DNA of 64,000 nucleotides from Fusibacter ferrireducens (GCF_015352425.1 NZ_JADKNH010000002.1:1-64000), one strand, 5' to 3'; positions 54,071 to 63,625 are shown, numbered from the stretch's first letter. The notes: a model not told the origin generated them from the sequence alone. Program-made: numbers and translations.

Positions 54071-55065
54071 TTTGACCCCCTAACAATTGAAAACTCTGGA
54101 TTTTCATAAGCTGAACACGCCACAGAATGCGTATGACTTATCATTCTATTTTCAGGCTGTATTTCACATATATCTGTACAATAATCACATCTTGGTGCAA
54201 ATGAACAGCCTCTTGGAAGATTAGTAGGATCGGGCATTAAACCTTTTATAGGCTTTAATATGGCATTTCTATCGTCAATGTTAGGCAGTGAATTGAATAA
54301 GCCCTCTGTATAAGGATGCTTTGTATTATTAAAAATATCTTCCAGTGTTCCCTTTTCCACAATTCTTCCAGCATACATAACTGCTACTTCATCGCAAATT
54401 TCAGCGACAATGCCCAAATCATGAGTGATCAATAGCATGGATGCATTATTTTTTTCTATTAAATCTTTTATTAATGAAAGGACTTGCGCTTGAATGGTTA
54501 CATCAAGGGCGGTTGTCGGCTCATCGGCAATAATCAATTTAGGATTACAAGCTAAAGCGATGGCAATAACCACACGCTGTTTCATGCCGCCACTGAATTG
54601 ATGAGGATATTCCGTTGCTCGAGATGCTGGAATTCCAACCATTTCCAACATTTCACCAGCACGTTTAAATGCTTCGTTTCTGGAAATCTTCTCATGTATT
54701 TCTATACTCTCTGCAATCTGATCACCCACTGTAAATACTGGATTTAAGCTGGTCATAGGATCCTGAAAAATCATAGAAACATCTTTTCCCCTTATAACCT
54801 CCATCTCTTCAATTGAAGCATGAATAATATCTTGTCCATCTACCGATATATTACCATTTTTTATAATTCCAGGCGGATCTGGAATTAATTTTAAAATACT
54901 CAATGCCGTTGTCGTTTTCCCTGCACCTGTTTCGCCTACCAAACCTACAATTTTCCCTTTTTCAAGAGATAGGCTAATCCCATTCACAGCTCTAACAGTT
55001 TCTGCTTCCAATTCATAATTAACCACTAAATTTTCTATCTCTAAAATCAAATTTTCTTTACTCAT
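54067..55065 (-). CDS. Oligopeptide ABC transporter, ATP-binding protein OppD/DppD
   Basis: This 332-residue ATPase has Walker [10 protein letters not shown], signature [17 protein letters not shown] and Walker [16 protein letters not shown], followed by the C-terminal oligopeptide domain with [14 protein letters not shown]. It forms a heterodimer with the downstream OppF-like protein. The signature is orthodox, unlike that of its partner. Confidence 0.94.
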   Translation of the reverse strand: MSKENLILEIENLVVNYELEAETVRAVNGISLSLEKGKIVGLVGETGAGKTTTALSILKLIPDPPGIIKNGNISVDGQDIIHASIEEMEVIRGKDVSMIFQDPMTSLNPVFTVGDQIAESIEIHEKISRNEAFKRAGEMLEMVGIPASRATEYPHQFSGGMKQRVVIAIALACNPKLIIADEPTTALDVTIQAQVLSLIKDLIEKNNASMLLITHDLGIVAEICDEVAVMYAGRIVEKGTLEDIFNNTKHPYTEGLFNSLPNIDDRNAILKPIKGLMPDPTNLPRGCSFAPRCDYCTDICEIQPENRMISHTHSVACSAYENPEFSIVRGSK

Positions 55066-55075
55066 GCGAATCTCC

Positions 55076-55975
55076 TTACTGTTTAAGTTTAGGATCTAAA
55101 ACATCCCTCAGACCATCACCCATTAAATTAAAAGCAAGTACAGTAAACATTATAGCCATCCCTGGAAATAGAGTGAGGTAAGCATATCCCCGTATAAACT
55201 TTCTGCCTGCCGAAAGCAAACTTCCCCATTCAGGTGCGGGTGCTGGAACACCAAGACCTAAAAAACTCAGTCCTGAAGCAGAAATAATTGAAGAACCTGT
55301 GGTAAGTGTTGTTTGTACAATAATTGGTGCCAATGCATTAGGCAACACATGAGAAATAATGATTTTCCATTCTTTGACGCCCAGTGCTCTTGCCGCTTCA
55401 ATAAACTCCTGATTGCGAACCATCAAAACTGAAGCGCGAGTGATTCTCACAAATTCAGGTATACTGGCAACCCCAACCGCTATCATCAAGTTTAAAGTTG
55501 ACGCGCCAAGGGCAGTTACAATGGCAATGGCTAACAATATGCTGGGTATAGCACTCATAATGTCTGTAATACGCATGATAACTTCTTCAATATAGCCGCC
55601 AAAATAACCGGCTATTGCACCAAAAAATGTGCCTGTAATAAGTCCGATGGAAACAGAAATAACACCTATCGATATAGAAAATCTCGCCCCATAAATAACT
55701 CTAAAAAAGAGATCTCTGCCTAATTCATCTGTTCCAAATAAATGAGTCAGACTAGGAGATTGCAATCGTTCTTTTAAATTTTGACCAATGACATCCGTCT
55801 TATAATCTAATAAAAAATCTGCTGATAATGCCACCAGCACTAGAAATACAATGATAAACAAGCCTAACATCGCACCCTTATTCTTCTTAAATCTATACCA
55901 AAGTTCATTTCGATGCTGACGGCTCGTCTCTTTTTCTGTTCTAATGGATTTATGCTTTGATCTATGATTATCCAT
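55076..55975 (-). CDS. Oligopeptide ABC transporter, permease OppC/DppC
   Basis: This 299-residue permease has a charged N-terminal tail of about 30 residues, an OppC_N region ([19 protein letters not shown]), [19 protein letters not shown] and the EAA loop [20 protein letters not shown]. It has six membrane segments. The start codon overlaps the oppB stop by one base (TAATG), showing tight coupling. Confidence 0.94.
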   Translation of the reverse strand: MDNHRSKHKSIRTEKETSRQHRNELWYRFKKNKGAMLGLFIIVFLVLVALSADFLLDYKTDVIGQNLKERLQSPSLTHLFGTDELGRDLFFRVIYGARFSISIGVISVSIGLITGTFFGAIAGYFGGYIEEVIMRITDIMSAIPSILLAIAIVTALGASTLNLMIAVGVASIPEFVRITRASVLMVRNQEFIEAARALGVKEWKIIISHVLPNALAPIIVQTTLTTGSSIISASGLSFLGLGVPAPAPEWGSLLSAGRKFIRGYAYLTLFPGMAIMFTVLAFNLMGDGLRDVLDPKLKQ

Positions 55976-56913
55976 TATTTACCTCCTTTTGCAAACTGTG
56001 CTCTTATTCTCGGATCAACCGCTGCATAAAGTAAATCAACAATGAGCAATATGATACTGATTGTAATTGATTTGAGTATAATACAACCTGTAATCATAGT
56101 AACGTCCCTTGAATATACCGCATCCAAGATCAGCCTTCCAACACCTGGCCATGCAAAAATAGTCTCTGTTATTACCGCACCTCCCAAAACTCGAGTTAAT
56201 TGTGTTCCAGCAATGGTAATGGTCGGTATTAAAGCATTTTTAAAAGCATGTTTGTTGATGACAATCTTTTCCTTAACGCCTTTTGCTCTTGCTGTTCTCA
56301 AATAATCTTGCCTAATCACCTCTAACATGGAGGACCTAACAGTTCTCGTCAGCAACGCGGCTAAGCCAGTTCCCACTGTTATAGCTGGCAATATCAAACT
56401 TTTAAACCCTATTGCACCACCTGTTGGAAACCATCCCAGTTTTAATGAAAATAGCAATATGAGCAATAATCCAAGCCAAAAATTTGGCATTGACAAACCT
56501 AAGAGTGCTGCAACCATACTGACGTTATCTTTCCATGAACCTCTATTTTTTGCTGCCATAATACCCAGGGGAATTGAAATGAGAATCGAGACAAATATAG
56601 AAGCAAATGCCAATTTTAATGTAGCTGGTAATTTTGCCATATAGGTTTTAAATACATCATCTCCAGTTATATATGACTTTCCAAGGTCCCCTTTTACAAA
56701 GCCTTTCATATAATCCAAGTAGCGAAACATGATGGGCCGGTCAAGTCCCAATTCTACACGCAACGCTTCTACTTCTTCCAAAGTAGCATCTTCTGGTGCA
56801 ATCTTTGAAAGTACATCTCCCGGTGCCAGATTTATAACAAAAAATACGACAAACGAGACTCCTAAAACTACGAATATCATTAAAAATATTCTTCTTAAAA
56901 TGTACCTTAGCAT
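55975..56913 (-). CDS. Oligopeptide ABC transporter, permease OppB/DppB
   Basis: This 312-residue permease has the OppB signature MLRYILRRIFLMIFVVLGVS at the start, RTVRSSMLEVIRQDYLRTAR, AKGVKEKIVINKHAFKNALI and FAWPGVGRLILDAVYSRD. It is the first gene after the binding protein; a structured terminator stands between the two. Confidence 0.94.
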   Translation of the reverse strand: MLRYILRRIFLMIFVVLGVSFVVFFVINLAPGDVLSKIAPEDATLEEVEALRVELGLDRPIMFRYLDYMKGFVKGDLGKSYITGDDVFKTYMAKLPATLKLAFASIFVSILISIPLGIMAAKNRGSWKDNVSMVAALLGLSMPNFWLGLLLILLFSLKLGWFPTGGAIGFKSLILPAITVGTGLAALLTRTVRSSMLEVIRQDYLRTARAKGVKEKIVINKHAFKNALIPTITIAGTQLTRVLGGAVITETIFAWPGVGRLILDAVYSRDVTMITGCIILKSITISIILLIVDLLYAAVDPRIRAQFAKGGK

Positions 56914-56942
56914 ATTTCCCTCCCGCTTCGATCCAAATTCAT

Positions 56943-57015
56943 AAAAAAAGAGGGCGTAGAAATAGGTATGTTATTAATCTTCTTCGGATTAAGAAAACCA
57001 TTTCAACCCCCTCTT
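56943..57015 (-). terminator. Terminator between oppA and oppB
   Basis: AAGAGGG (56948-56954) pairs with CCCTCTT (57009-57015), with inner stems, and is followed on the minus strand by seven U. It matches the design seen at 5614-5656: partial termination after a binding-protein gene. Confidence 0.7.
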
Positions 57016-57021
57016 GCCATT

Positions 57022-58608
57022 CTATTTTTCTATTACATAAATCCCTGAAAAGTCTGTATTTGAAGTGCTATTCCATGTTACGCCACCCAAATTTTTATTT
57101 GTTCCGAAAAATAGAGTCTGATAGTATAATGGAATAACTGGTATTTCATCATGAGCGATTTCTTGTATTTCTTTATAGTCCGCTAACCGTTTGTCTGTAT
57201 CAAACTCAGCTACTGCTAAATCAATCAGTTCAATAACTCGATCATTGGCATAATGAGATCGATTTGTCGTACTCTTCGGGCTATAAGCTCTTCTAATATC
57301 ATCACCCGCTGTATTGAATCCGAGTCCATATACAAAGGATTCATGAGTACCATCGTTGGTAATGCTGGTCAATGCTGCACTGTCAACTTCATTAATCGTT
57401 ACATTAATGCCGATTTGACTCAACTGAGCTTGAAGCAATTCTGCAGTTGTTACTCTGTATCCGGTAGGAACTGTTATTTCAAGATCAAGGCCATTTGGAT
57501 ATCCTGCTTCTGCAAGTAATCGTTTTGCCTCATCAAGATCGTATTCATAGTCTCCAAAACCATCATAGTAACCAAATTGTGAGTTACCCCAAAATGTTGT
57601 TGCCAGTTTGCCATAACCATTTTCTGTTGCAGTAATAATATCTTCTTTGACAATTGCATGTGCAACTGCTTGTCGAAGCAATTTATTGTCCCACGGTGCC
57701 TTACTTGCGTTAAATCCAAAGAACTGGCAAGTTGTGCCGTCAATTTCTACTAAGCTTAAATCCTTATTTTTTTCTACAAATACAGCATCACTACTTGTTA
57801 GATCTGTACATAAATCCGCTTCACCATTTTCTAATGAAATCACTGATACGGAAGATTCAGGCACATATTTCACTTTGAGCTTTTGAGTTGGTGTAAGCTC
57901 ACCCCAGTACTTATCGAAACGATCAAATGACACATAATCATTCGAAACAAACTCATTTAGCTTCCAAACGCCTGTACCCACTGTATATCCCATATTTGGA
58001 TCATCGATAAGCGCTTTTTCAGAAAGTATTGAATAAACTGGAATTGTCATATTGTCTAATAGATCCACAAAAGGTTTATTGAGTGTTATTTTAACGGTAA
58101 AGTCATCTACTGCAACCACGTCAACAAAATTTGAAACTCTCCCTGTTGAAGCCTTTCCATTTTCTGCCCGTTTAAAAGTAAAGACAACATCACTTGCTTT
58201 CAATTCTTCGCCATTATGAAAAAACACATCATTTCTTAATTTTAACTGTAATTCTGTTGGAGATAACCATTCCCATTCCTTCGCCAATTTAGGAACGATT
58301 TTACCCGTGTCAATATCTAGATCTACTAGAGTATCATGTGTGAGTTTAAATACTCTATTATGAGCGACATTGCTGACTTCTTGTACATCTAGAGTGGTTA
58401 CTTGTGCTCCCGTATTAATAACAACCTCTTCTTTGTACTTTGTATTTTCTGTAGGTGCTGCTGCTTCTGACGTTGTACCTGTTGAGCTAGACTGTGCATC
58501 TCCCTGACTGGTTTCAGCCTCTTTGCTGCCGCACCCACTCATCAGTACCATAATTGTCATACTGCAAATGATCAAAAATAAACGTTTTCTTTTAATAAAA
58601 TTACTCAT
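57022..58608 (-). CDS. Oligopeptide ABC transporter, substrate-binding lipoprotein
   Basis: This 528-residue protein has a lipoprotein signal ending in LMSGC (Cys26), an acidic linker and the SBP_bac_5 fold, with LAKEWEWLSPTELQLKLRND, FHNGEELKASDVVFTFKR and the late KRLLAEAGYPNG motif. It binds peptides or similar ligands for OppBCDF. ATG at 58608 is preferred over one six codons upstream because GGGAGGG is placed correctly. Confidence 0.93.
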   Translation of the reverse strand: MSNFIKRKRLFLIICSMTIMVLMSGCGSKEAETSQGDAQSSSTGTTSEAAAPTENTKYKEEVVINTGAQVTTLDVQEVSNVAHNRVFKLTHDTLVDLDIDTGKIVPKLAKEWEWLSPTELQLKLRNDVFFHNGEELKASDVVFTFKRAENGKASTGRVSNFVDVVAVDDFTVKITLNKPFVDLLDNMTIPVYSILSEKALIDDPNMGYTVGTGVWKLNEFVSNDYVSFDRFDKYWGELTPTQKLKVKYVPESSVSVISLENGEADLCTDLTSSDAVFVEKNKDLSLVEIDGTTCQFFGFNASKAPWDNKLLRQAVAHAIVKEDIITATENGYGKLATTFWGNSQFGYYDGFGDYEYDLDEAKRLLAEAGYPNGLDLEITVPTGYRVTTAELLQAQLSQIGINVTINEVDSAALTSITNDGTHESFVYGLGFNTAGDDIRRAYSPKSTTNRSHYANDRVIELIDLAVAEFDTDKRLADYKEIQEIAHDEIPVIPLYYQTLFFGTNKNLGGVTWNSTSNTDFSGIYVIEK

Positions 58609-58666
58609 TTTGTTCCCTCCCAACATATTGTTGTTTCTTTTTAGTTACATTGTTTTTCCCCTATTT

Positions 58667-59830
58667 TTATAGTGGATCGGCCATAAAATATTTTTTAAAT
58701 GCTTCACCGCTTAAAAATGCTTTTGGTATGTCTGATACTTTGTCCCTCATTGAAATCGTCACATGACCATCCTCATGCCTCCAAGCATTGCAAGGTTTTC
58801 CCAGTGCTATATGAATTTTTGACTCCAATGGGTCTTGCTTATCAATTTCCATAATGGCCGCAGAGAGCGTAGAACTGTTCAAACCTTCTGTATGCCTGCA
58901 AATGCCATTTGTGCCTGGACCATAATAGTGATCCATTGATATCTTCTTCATATCTTCAACCGTTACATTGCCACTAATCTCGTTTAAAATATCTTGAGTT
59001 CGATGATATCGACAGTAACTGGACGTATCATTTTTAACATTTAGCTTATCCAAAGTAATGAACATATTGGATCGAGAATCCGTGCCACTTTCAACTTTTG
59101 TAATGGAAATTATTTTTTTAGATCCCTCTACCACATAAGCTTCCCTTGAATCCGCAAAAGTTACCATCCCGTCAGTGGCCATTGGCATTTGCATTAGGAG
59201 TTTTGTTGCATGATGAGCCGCTAAAAGTGCGGTTGGATATTCTAATGCCTCTCTGACAATCATTTCTCTGTCAGAAGGAAAAACATGCCCAGTTTCTTCC
59301 CTGCTTTCTTTTGAAAATACCGTGTTGCCATAGTTTGTGCTCCCAGCTACACCGTGACTATTAAGTGCCATTTTCACACCTGAAAGTCCTGCTGCAGAAA
59401 CACCCACAACATGGCTTCCATCTCTATTTTCTGAGTACATCACCACATGAATTTGACGATTTTCCACATACCCATCTCCAACGAGTCCACTCCGTCCTTG
59501 ATTGTCGCTATTTTTTCCAAACAAAGTGTTTCCGTTTTTGCTGGCTTCTCCTAAAGAAAAGAATATTGTGCAACCATCGCTAAAAAAAGCAGAATGGTAG
59601 AGATTATAACACAATAGTGCCTTCAGCTCAATTTTAGCCTTCCTAGACAACTCTTTGATCTCTCGATAGCGCGATGCCGATAATAGATGAATATCTTTTT
59701 TCATTTGTCTTTTCATTTCATTAATGCCAAAGCTACTGCTACTTGCCGTTTTCAAAAAATCCTCAACATTTCTCCTAATTGAATTCATAATTTGATCATC
59801 TCTGAAATTTGTATAGTGCTTTCCAGTCAT
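58667..59830 (-). CDS. C45-family N-terminal-nucleophile acyltransferase/hydrolase
   Basis: This 387-residue protein has DGCTIFF (Cys87) where C45 enzymes self-cleave to expose the nucleophilic cysteine, and then GKNSDNQGR in place of the usual GKNxDW. Relatives are acyl-CoA:6-aminopenicillanate acyltransferase and related acyl-amino-acid hydrolases. It is upstream of the peptide importer in the same orientation, so it likely trims acylated peptides or amino acids. A leading segment of about 85 residues would be the propeptide. Confidence 0.85.
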   Translation of the reverse strand: MTGKHYTNFRDDQIMNSIRRNVEDFLKTASSSSFGINEMKRQMKKDIHLLSASRYREIKELSRKAKIELKALLCYNLYHSAFFSDGCTIFFSLGEASKNGNTLFGKNSDNQGRSGLVGDGYVENRQIHVVMYSENRDGSHVVGVSAAGLSGVKMALNSHGVAGSTNYGNTVFSKESREETGHVFPSDREMIVREALEYPTALLAAHHATKLLMQMPMATDGMVTFADSREAYVVEGSKKIISITKVESGTDSRSNMFITLDKLNVKNDTSSYCRYHRTQDILNEISGNVTVEDMKKISMDHYYGPGTNGICRHTEGLNSSTLSAAIMEIDKQDPLESKIHIALGKPCNAWRHEDGHVTISMRDKVSDIPKAFLSGEAFKKYFMADPL

Positions 59831-60040
59831 CCACTTACCTTCCCATATAAGTTATTTTCTATGTATCGACAAAACACACCACGTGTGATATTTTATTAAT
59901 ACATAGAATTTACAGAAAATTCTCTACTTAGTGAGATTATATTATAGAACTGATCACATCGCTAATTTGCAATAGTTATAACTAGATATAAATAAAATTA
60001 ATATCTCGAATAAACATGATGTAGGACGAGAGGATAACTT

Positions 60041-60967
60041 ATGGATTTAAAAGATTTATCAATCATCGAAAACCTTTATACAACCAAATGCATTTCAAAA
60101 ACATCCGAAAACTTATATTTGACACAACCCGCCATTACCCTGAGAATCAAGAGATTAGAGCAGGAATTTTCTATAAAGCTGATCAATCGACATCCAAATG
60201 GGATAACGTTTACAAAAGCAGGTACACAAATCCATGAGTTCTCACAAAAGTTCTTAAAGGCCTATGAGGCACTAAGACTAGAACTGAATACAGATAATGA
60301 TTCCATTAGCGGCAATATCAATGTCTGTGTGGGAACAACATTTGCTAAGTATTTTTTAGCCCCACTCATTAGAGAATTCAAAAATATCTACCCAAATATC
60401 GTGATCAATCTCTTTACAATAGCAAGCCGCTATGCCACCGTAGAAAAATTAAAAGAGAACAACATTGATTTATCTCTTATACGAACCACCGACCCAACAA
60501 TATATACGCAAAATGATATTTTATTTGAAGAACCCTATGGCATTATATCCCAAAAACCCATTAATGACTTTTCAAAGCTCAATGAAACCAATTTTATTGC
60601 CAATAACTACACCAATATAGATTTTCTTAAAAATTGGTGGGAGAATAAATTTTCCAGGATCTTCGATGGTCCCATTGTAAATGTAGATTCCTCCGAAGCT
60701 ATTATGTCTCTAATTTCTCAGGATTTAGGTTGGTCCATGTTGCCAATCATTCATATCTCCCATTACAAATCTTTGTATTTTTATCCTTTTTTTACACCCG
60801 ACAACACCAATTATCTATTAATGAATGTCTTGGTATGCAATAAGACGCCAACCAATGCTGTTACCGAATTATTTGTTGAATTCTTAAAAAAACACGCCAA
60901 AACCCATGCCCAACAATTATTCAGCACCTTGATGAAATCAAATTTTCTCTGTGATTCGGCAAAATAA
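60041..60967 (+). CDS. LysR-family regulator of the peptide block
   Basis: This 308-residue LysR protein has the winged helix in residues 1-60 (IIENLYTTKCISKTSENLYL, TQPAITLRIKRLEQEFSIKL) and a sensor domain with GTTFAKYFLAPLIREFKNIY. It is divergent from the C45/opp/M20 genes and probably controls them. Purine-rich sequence (AGGACGAGAGG) precedes the ATG. A terminator follows. Confidence 0.9.
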   Translation: MDLKDLSIIENLYTTKCISKTSENLYLTQPAITLRIKRLEQEFSIKLINRHPNGITFTKAGTQIHEFSQKFLKAYEALRLELNTDNDSISGNINVCVGTTFAKYFLAPLIREFKNIYPNIVINLFTIASRYATVEKLKENNIDLSLIRTTDPTIYTQNDILFEEPYGIISQKPINDFSKLNETNFIANNYTNIDFLKNWWENKFSRIFDGPIVNVDSSEAIMSLISQDLGWSMLPIIHISHYKSLYFYPFFTPDNTNYLLMNVLVCNKTPTNAVTELFVEFLKKHAKTHAQQLFSTLMKSNFLCDSAK

Positions 60968-60974
60968 CCTTATA

Positions 60975-61022
60975 AAAAAGAGATGAGAGAGCTATTTGGA
61001 GCTCATTCCCACCTCTTTTTTA
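60975..61022 (+). terminator. Terminator of the second lysR gene
   Basis: An imperfect long stem (AAAAAGAG...GAGCT with AGCTC...CTCTTTTT) ends in a U-run at 61015-61022 and lies just after the stop codon. Confidence 0.65.
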
Positions 61023-61057
61023 TTATAACAACAAGATTTAAGCCAAAAACTGTGATG

Positions 61058-61126
61058 AGGGATGTTCAACCTCAAACAGCGTCAGCGGAAATTGATTTGA
61101 GGCATCAACGATGGCTCAAATGTTGT
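61058..61126 (+). repeat. Structured intergenic repeat, copy B
   Basis: Inverted copy of 18114-18184 with about 60 matching positions. The stem TTTGAG...CTCAAA keeps its internal mismatch and CATC/GATG pairing while the loop changes from GAAA to AAC, so pairing is conserved while the loop varies. Its far end covers the last codons and stop of the marR gene, which is convergent. Confidence 0.6.
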
Positions 61127-61568
61127 TTTTTGTATTTGCCCATTCTCTATTTACATTTGTCATATATTTTTCAAGCAAATCATTCAGCATATCAATTTCT
61201 GATGTACTAAAGTTTTCAGTACATTTTTCGGATAGTGTTACAATCTCATTGTCTATATCAGAATAAATAGCCATCAGCGCTTCCGTTGGATAAAGACACC
61301 AAGCACGCCTATCCGTCGTTGACTTTTTTCTAATAATCAATCCTTTTGCTTCAATTTTTTTAACAGCCTTTGCTGTCGTCGTTCTATCAATTCGGAGCAG
61401 CAAAGATATATCTTCTTGCGTAATGCCAGGATTCTCAACAATTCTCGTTAAAAAGGTGTGCTGCCCTCTTTGTAAGCCATATTTGGAAAAAGAAATATTT
61501 CGGATGTAAAGGATACTTCTTGAAGCAGTGTGTATGTTTCTGAGTATTTTCCTGTTCTTATTCTCCAT
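61116..61568 (-). CDS. MarR-family regulator
   Basis: This 150-residue protein has the MarR winged helix: GITQEDISLLLRIDRTTTAK near 49-68, then LIIRKKSTTDRRAWCLYPTE forming the wing. It is divergent from the PrpF-family gene, and the spacer between them holds a 32-bp perfect palindrome. Its final codons lie inside an intergenic repeat. It likely represses prpF and itself in the absence of an organic-acid ligand. Confidence 0.9.
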   Translation of the reverse strand: MENKNRKILRNIHTASRSILYIRNISFSKYGLQRGQHTFLTRIVENPGITQEDISLLLRIDRTTTAKAVKKIEAKGLIIRKKSTTDRRAWCLYPTEALMAIYSDIDNEIVTLSEKCTENFSTSEIDMLNDLLEKYMTNVNREWANTKNNI

Positions 61569-61629
61569 TAAAAACCTCTTTTGTATTTTTTATAAAAAGC
61601 CATTTTACAATTCGATGGTTACTCATTTC

Positions 61630-61669
61630 ATTTTATCGGCTTGACAATTAAATGTAAAGTTGCTACGAT
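61630..61669. promoter_or_regulatory. Overlapping divergent promoters of marR and prpF
   Basis: Plus strand: TTGACA (61641-61646), 17 nt, TACGAT (61664-61669), reading to prpF. Minus strand: TTTACA (61653-61658), 17 nt, TAAAAT (61630-61635), reading to marR. The two promoters overlap, so a single operator can govern both. Confidence 0.6.
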
Positions 61670-61699
61670 AACAATACTTGAAATTTCAAGTATTGTTAT
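61668..61699. promoter_or_regulatory. 32-bp perfect palindrome, likely MarR operator
   Basis: ATAACAATACTTGAAA (61668-61683) is followed without a gap by its exact complement TTTCAAGTATTGTTAT (61684-61699). It overlaps the -10 of the prpF promoter and lies about 10 nt before the marR -35. The core TACTTGAAATTTCAAGTA has the size and symmetry of known MarR sites. Confidence 0.75.
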
Positions 61700-61738
61700 T
61701 GTCTTTATATACTATACTTAGCGATACAAGGAGGCCAT

Positions 61739-62854
61739 ATGAACCAGACAAAGTGTACAATAATGCGTGGTGGCACCAGTAAAGGCATATTTTTTCGGGT
61801 AGAAGATATGCCTAAAGATAAGAGCCACTGGAATGATTTTTTGCTTGATGTTATGGGAAGTCCTGATGCTCGACAAATTGATGGCTTAGGAGGTGCCAAT
61901 TCACTTACAAGCAAAGTGGCAATTATTGGAAAATCTCCTCTCGAAGGTATTGATATAGATTATACCTTTGCACAGGTTAGTATAAAAAATACCACGGTTG
62001 ATTTGCGCGGCAATTGTGGCAATATCTTATCGGCTGTCGGTCCTTACGCAGTGGATAAGGGGCTGATTGAAAACGTTCAACCCATTACAAAAGTTATGGT
62101 TCGCAATACGAATACAAACAAACTTTTTTCTGTAAATGTCCCCGTATGCCAAGGCAAAGTCGTATCCACTGGAGATTATCAAATACAAGGGGTCCCAGGG
62201 TATGGTGCACCTATTGACATTGATTTTCATCATCCCTTTGGTGCCGTCACTGGAAAATTATTACCTACCGATCTCACTAAAAATATGATTTCAACCACCT
62301 TGGGAAACATCGAAATTTCAATTGTAGATTCTGGAAACCCCTTGGTATTTGTCAAATCAAAGAGCATTGGAATCCGTGATGAAGATATATTTGAACCACT
62401 TAGTGATGATAAATTGAATATTTTGGAAGAAATTCGATCTATTGCATGTGAGCTTTGCGGATTTGCATCAAAAGAAAGGGCAACTGCTGAATCTCCAGCT
62501 GTACCTAAAATGACCATTATTGCACAATCAGATCATTTTAATGGTTCACAACAAGTCAATTCAGACACCCCCCAAGCAAATATAGCTGTCCGAATGATGT
62601 CAATGCAAAAACCCCATCAAGCATTAGCCATAACTGGGGCCGTGTGCACAGCAACTGCAGCTTTACTTCCAGAAACACTGGTATTCGATACAATAAGCGC
62701 ATTGCAGGACGGGGTAATCAACATCGTTCATCCAAGCGGCATTATGCCGGTCTACTATACGCTCTCAGATGACGATACCATTGATGTTATCAGCGTTAAA
62801 AGAACTGCACGAAAAATAATGGATGGCATTGTTTATACCAAGCGTTCCTATTGA
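61739..62854 (+). CDS. prpF: PrpF-family isomerase (methylaconitate/methylitaconate type)
   Basis: This 371-residue protein has two diaminopimelate-epimerase-like halves with the PrpF/DUF453 motifs MRGGTSKGIFF near 9-19, DARQIDGLGGANSLTSKVAII near 43-63 and DLRGNCGNILSAVGPYAV near 88-105 (Cys93). Relatives isomerise 2-methylaconitate, methylitaconate or 4-oxalomesaconate. A strong AAGGAGG precedes the ATG. Its chemistry fits the PrpD/LeuCD/TTT locus 11 kb away, though it has its own MarR regulator. Confidence 0.92.
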   Translation: MNQTKCTIMRGGTSKGIFFRVEDMPKDKSHWNDFLLDVMGSPDARQIDGLGGANSLTSKVAIIGKSPLEGIDIDYTFAQVSIKNTTVDLRGNCGNILSAVGPYAVDKGLIENVQPITKVMVRNTNTNKLFSVNVPVCQGKVVSTGDYQIQGVPGYGAPIDIDFHHPFGAVTGKLLPTDLTKNMISTTLGNIEISIVDSGNPLVFVKSKSIGIRDEDIFEPLSDDKLNILEEIRSIACELCGFASKERATAESPAVPKMTIIAQSDHFNGSQQVNSDTPQANIAVRMMSMQKPHQALAITGAVCTATAALLPETLVFDTISALQDGVINIVHPSGIMPVYYTLSDDDTIDVISVKRTARKIMDGIVYTKRSY

Positions 62855-62886
62855 TTCTACGCCATCATCCAATATATTTTATTGGC

Positions 62887-63036
62887 CTAAAAGGCATCTA
62901 CTATAGTTGAAATACGCGCACTGACTCTTCCTTTACTTATCATCGTAAAGATATTTTCACAGTAAATGATCTTCCCGTTTTCGAAGTTTGTTTCTTGAGA
63001 CAGTGCGTTCTTTATCCATACCCATTTTGGATTCAA
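62887..63036 (-). CDS. Possible 49-residue ORF after arr
   Basis: TTG at 63036 with AGAAAGGA in front opens 49 codons, beginning after the arr stop codon; the text (NPKWVWIKNALSQETNFENG, then IFTMISKGRVSARIS) looks protein-like but matches no family I know. It may be a small gene or a fragment. Confidence 0.3.
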   Translation of the reverse strand: MNPKWVWIKNALSQETNFENGKIIYCENIFTMISKGRVSARISTIVDAF

Positions 63037-63046
63037 TGTATCCTTT

Positions 63047-63505
63047 CTAGGATTCAATTGCCTGTATGCCAAGCTTTTTAAGTTCATCCAACTGATCTCT
63101 CATCTGCTTAATAACCTCAGGGGAATGACCCGCCCAGCCACTCACTTCTCCGACGATCTTTAGAGGTCCTCTACTCCTATATGACCGTGTTGGATTACCG
63201 GGAAACTTTTTATCTGTCAAGTTAGGATCATTCTCAAAGTGCTCTAGAGGTTCAACAACGTATATTCTTTCCTGTCCTTCTCCCTCTGATAGCTCAGCGC
63301 CCCATATAGCCGCATCCAATGTGGCTGTGAAGTATATATAATTAGCTTTATTGCTCTGGCCATAATTGGAAATATGCCCGGCAGAAATCAAATCGCCTTT
63401 GCTCAGTTCTGCTTTAGTCCCATGATAAAAAGGCCCTTCATCCGTTGGGGATTCAGTTGTCGGTTTTAAAGCGGACTCCAGCATATATTGAGTTGCCAAT
63501 GTCAT
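63047..63505 (-). CDS. arr: Rifampin ADP-ribosyltransferase
   Basis: This 152-residue protein reads as Arr across its length: GPFYHGTKAELSKGDLISAG near 24-43, YIYFTATLDAAIWGAELS near 56, KFPGNPTRSYRSRGPLKIVG near 98 and SGWAGHSPEVIKQMRDQLDEL near 121. The enzyme inactivates rifamycins by moving ADP-ribose from NAD to the 23-hydroxyl. No strong ribosome site precedes ATG 63505, and an in-frame ATG at 63484 is an alternative, so the first dozen residues are uncertain. Chromosomal arr genes are common in environmental bacteria. Confidence 0.92.
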   Translation of the reverse strand: MTLATQYMLESALKPTTESPTDEGPFYHGTKAELSKGDLISAGHISNYGQSNKANYIYFTATLDAAIWGAELSEGEGQERIYVVEPLEHFENDPNLTDKKFPGNPTRSYRSRGPLKIVGEVSGWAGHSPEVIKQMRDQLDELKKLGIQAIES

Positions 63506-63587
63506 CGCTTTGCTTCTTCTTTGAATTAAAGTACTCTGCGAACTTTTCTACCTTTACGCTAATTGCATCCACCGCCTGCACATCCAT
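63453..63587 (-). CDS. Possible 44-residue ORF overlapping the arr start
   Basis: ATG at 63587 opens 44 codons (MDVQAVDAISVKVEKFAEYF, then SKKKQSDDIGNSIYAG) in a different frame from arr, overlapping its first 53 bases. A weak AGGATT lies in front. It could be a small coupled gene, or coding relic whose frame was lost at the arr junction. No family recognised. Confidence 0.35.
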   Translation of the reverse strand: MDVQAVDAISVKVEKFAEYFNSKKKQSDDIGNSIYAGVRFKTDN

Positions 63588-63625
63588 CAGATCAATCCTA
63601 TTTTTCTAGTTATCCCTTGTATTAC

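Noticed and set aside
62887-63087. 66-codon version of the frame after arr
   Set aside because: Its first 14 codons lie in the arr gene in another frame; if real, the product more likely starts at TTG 63036.
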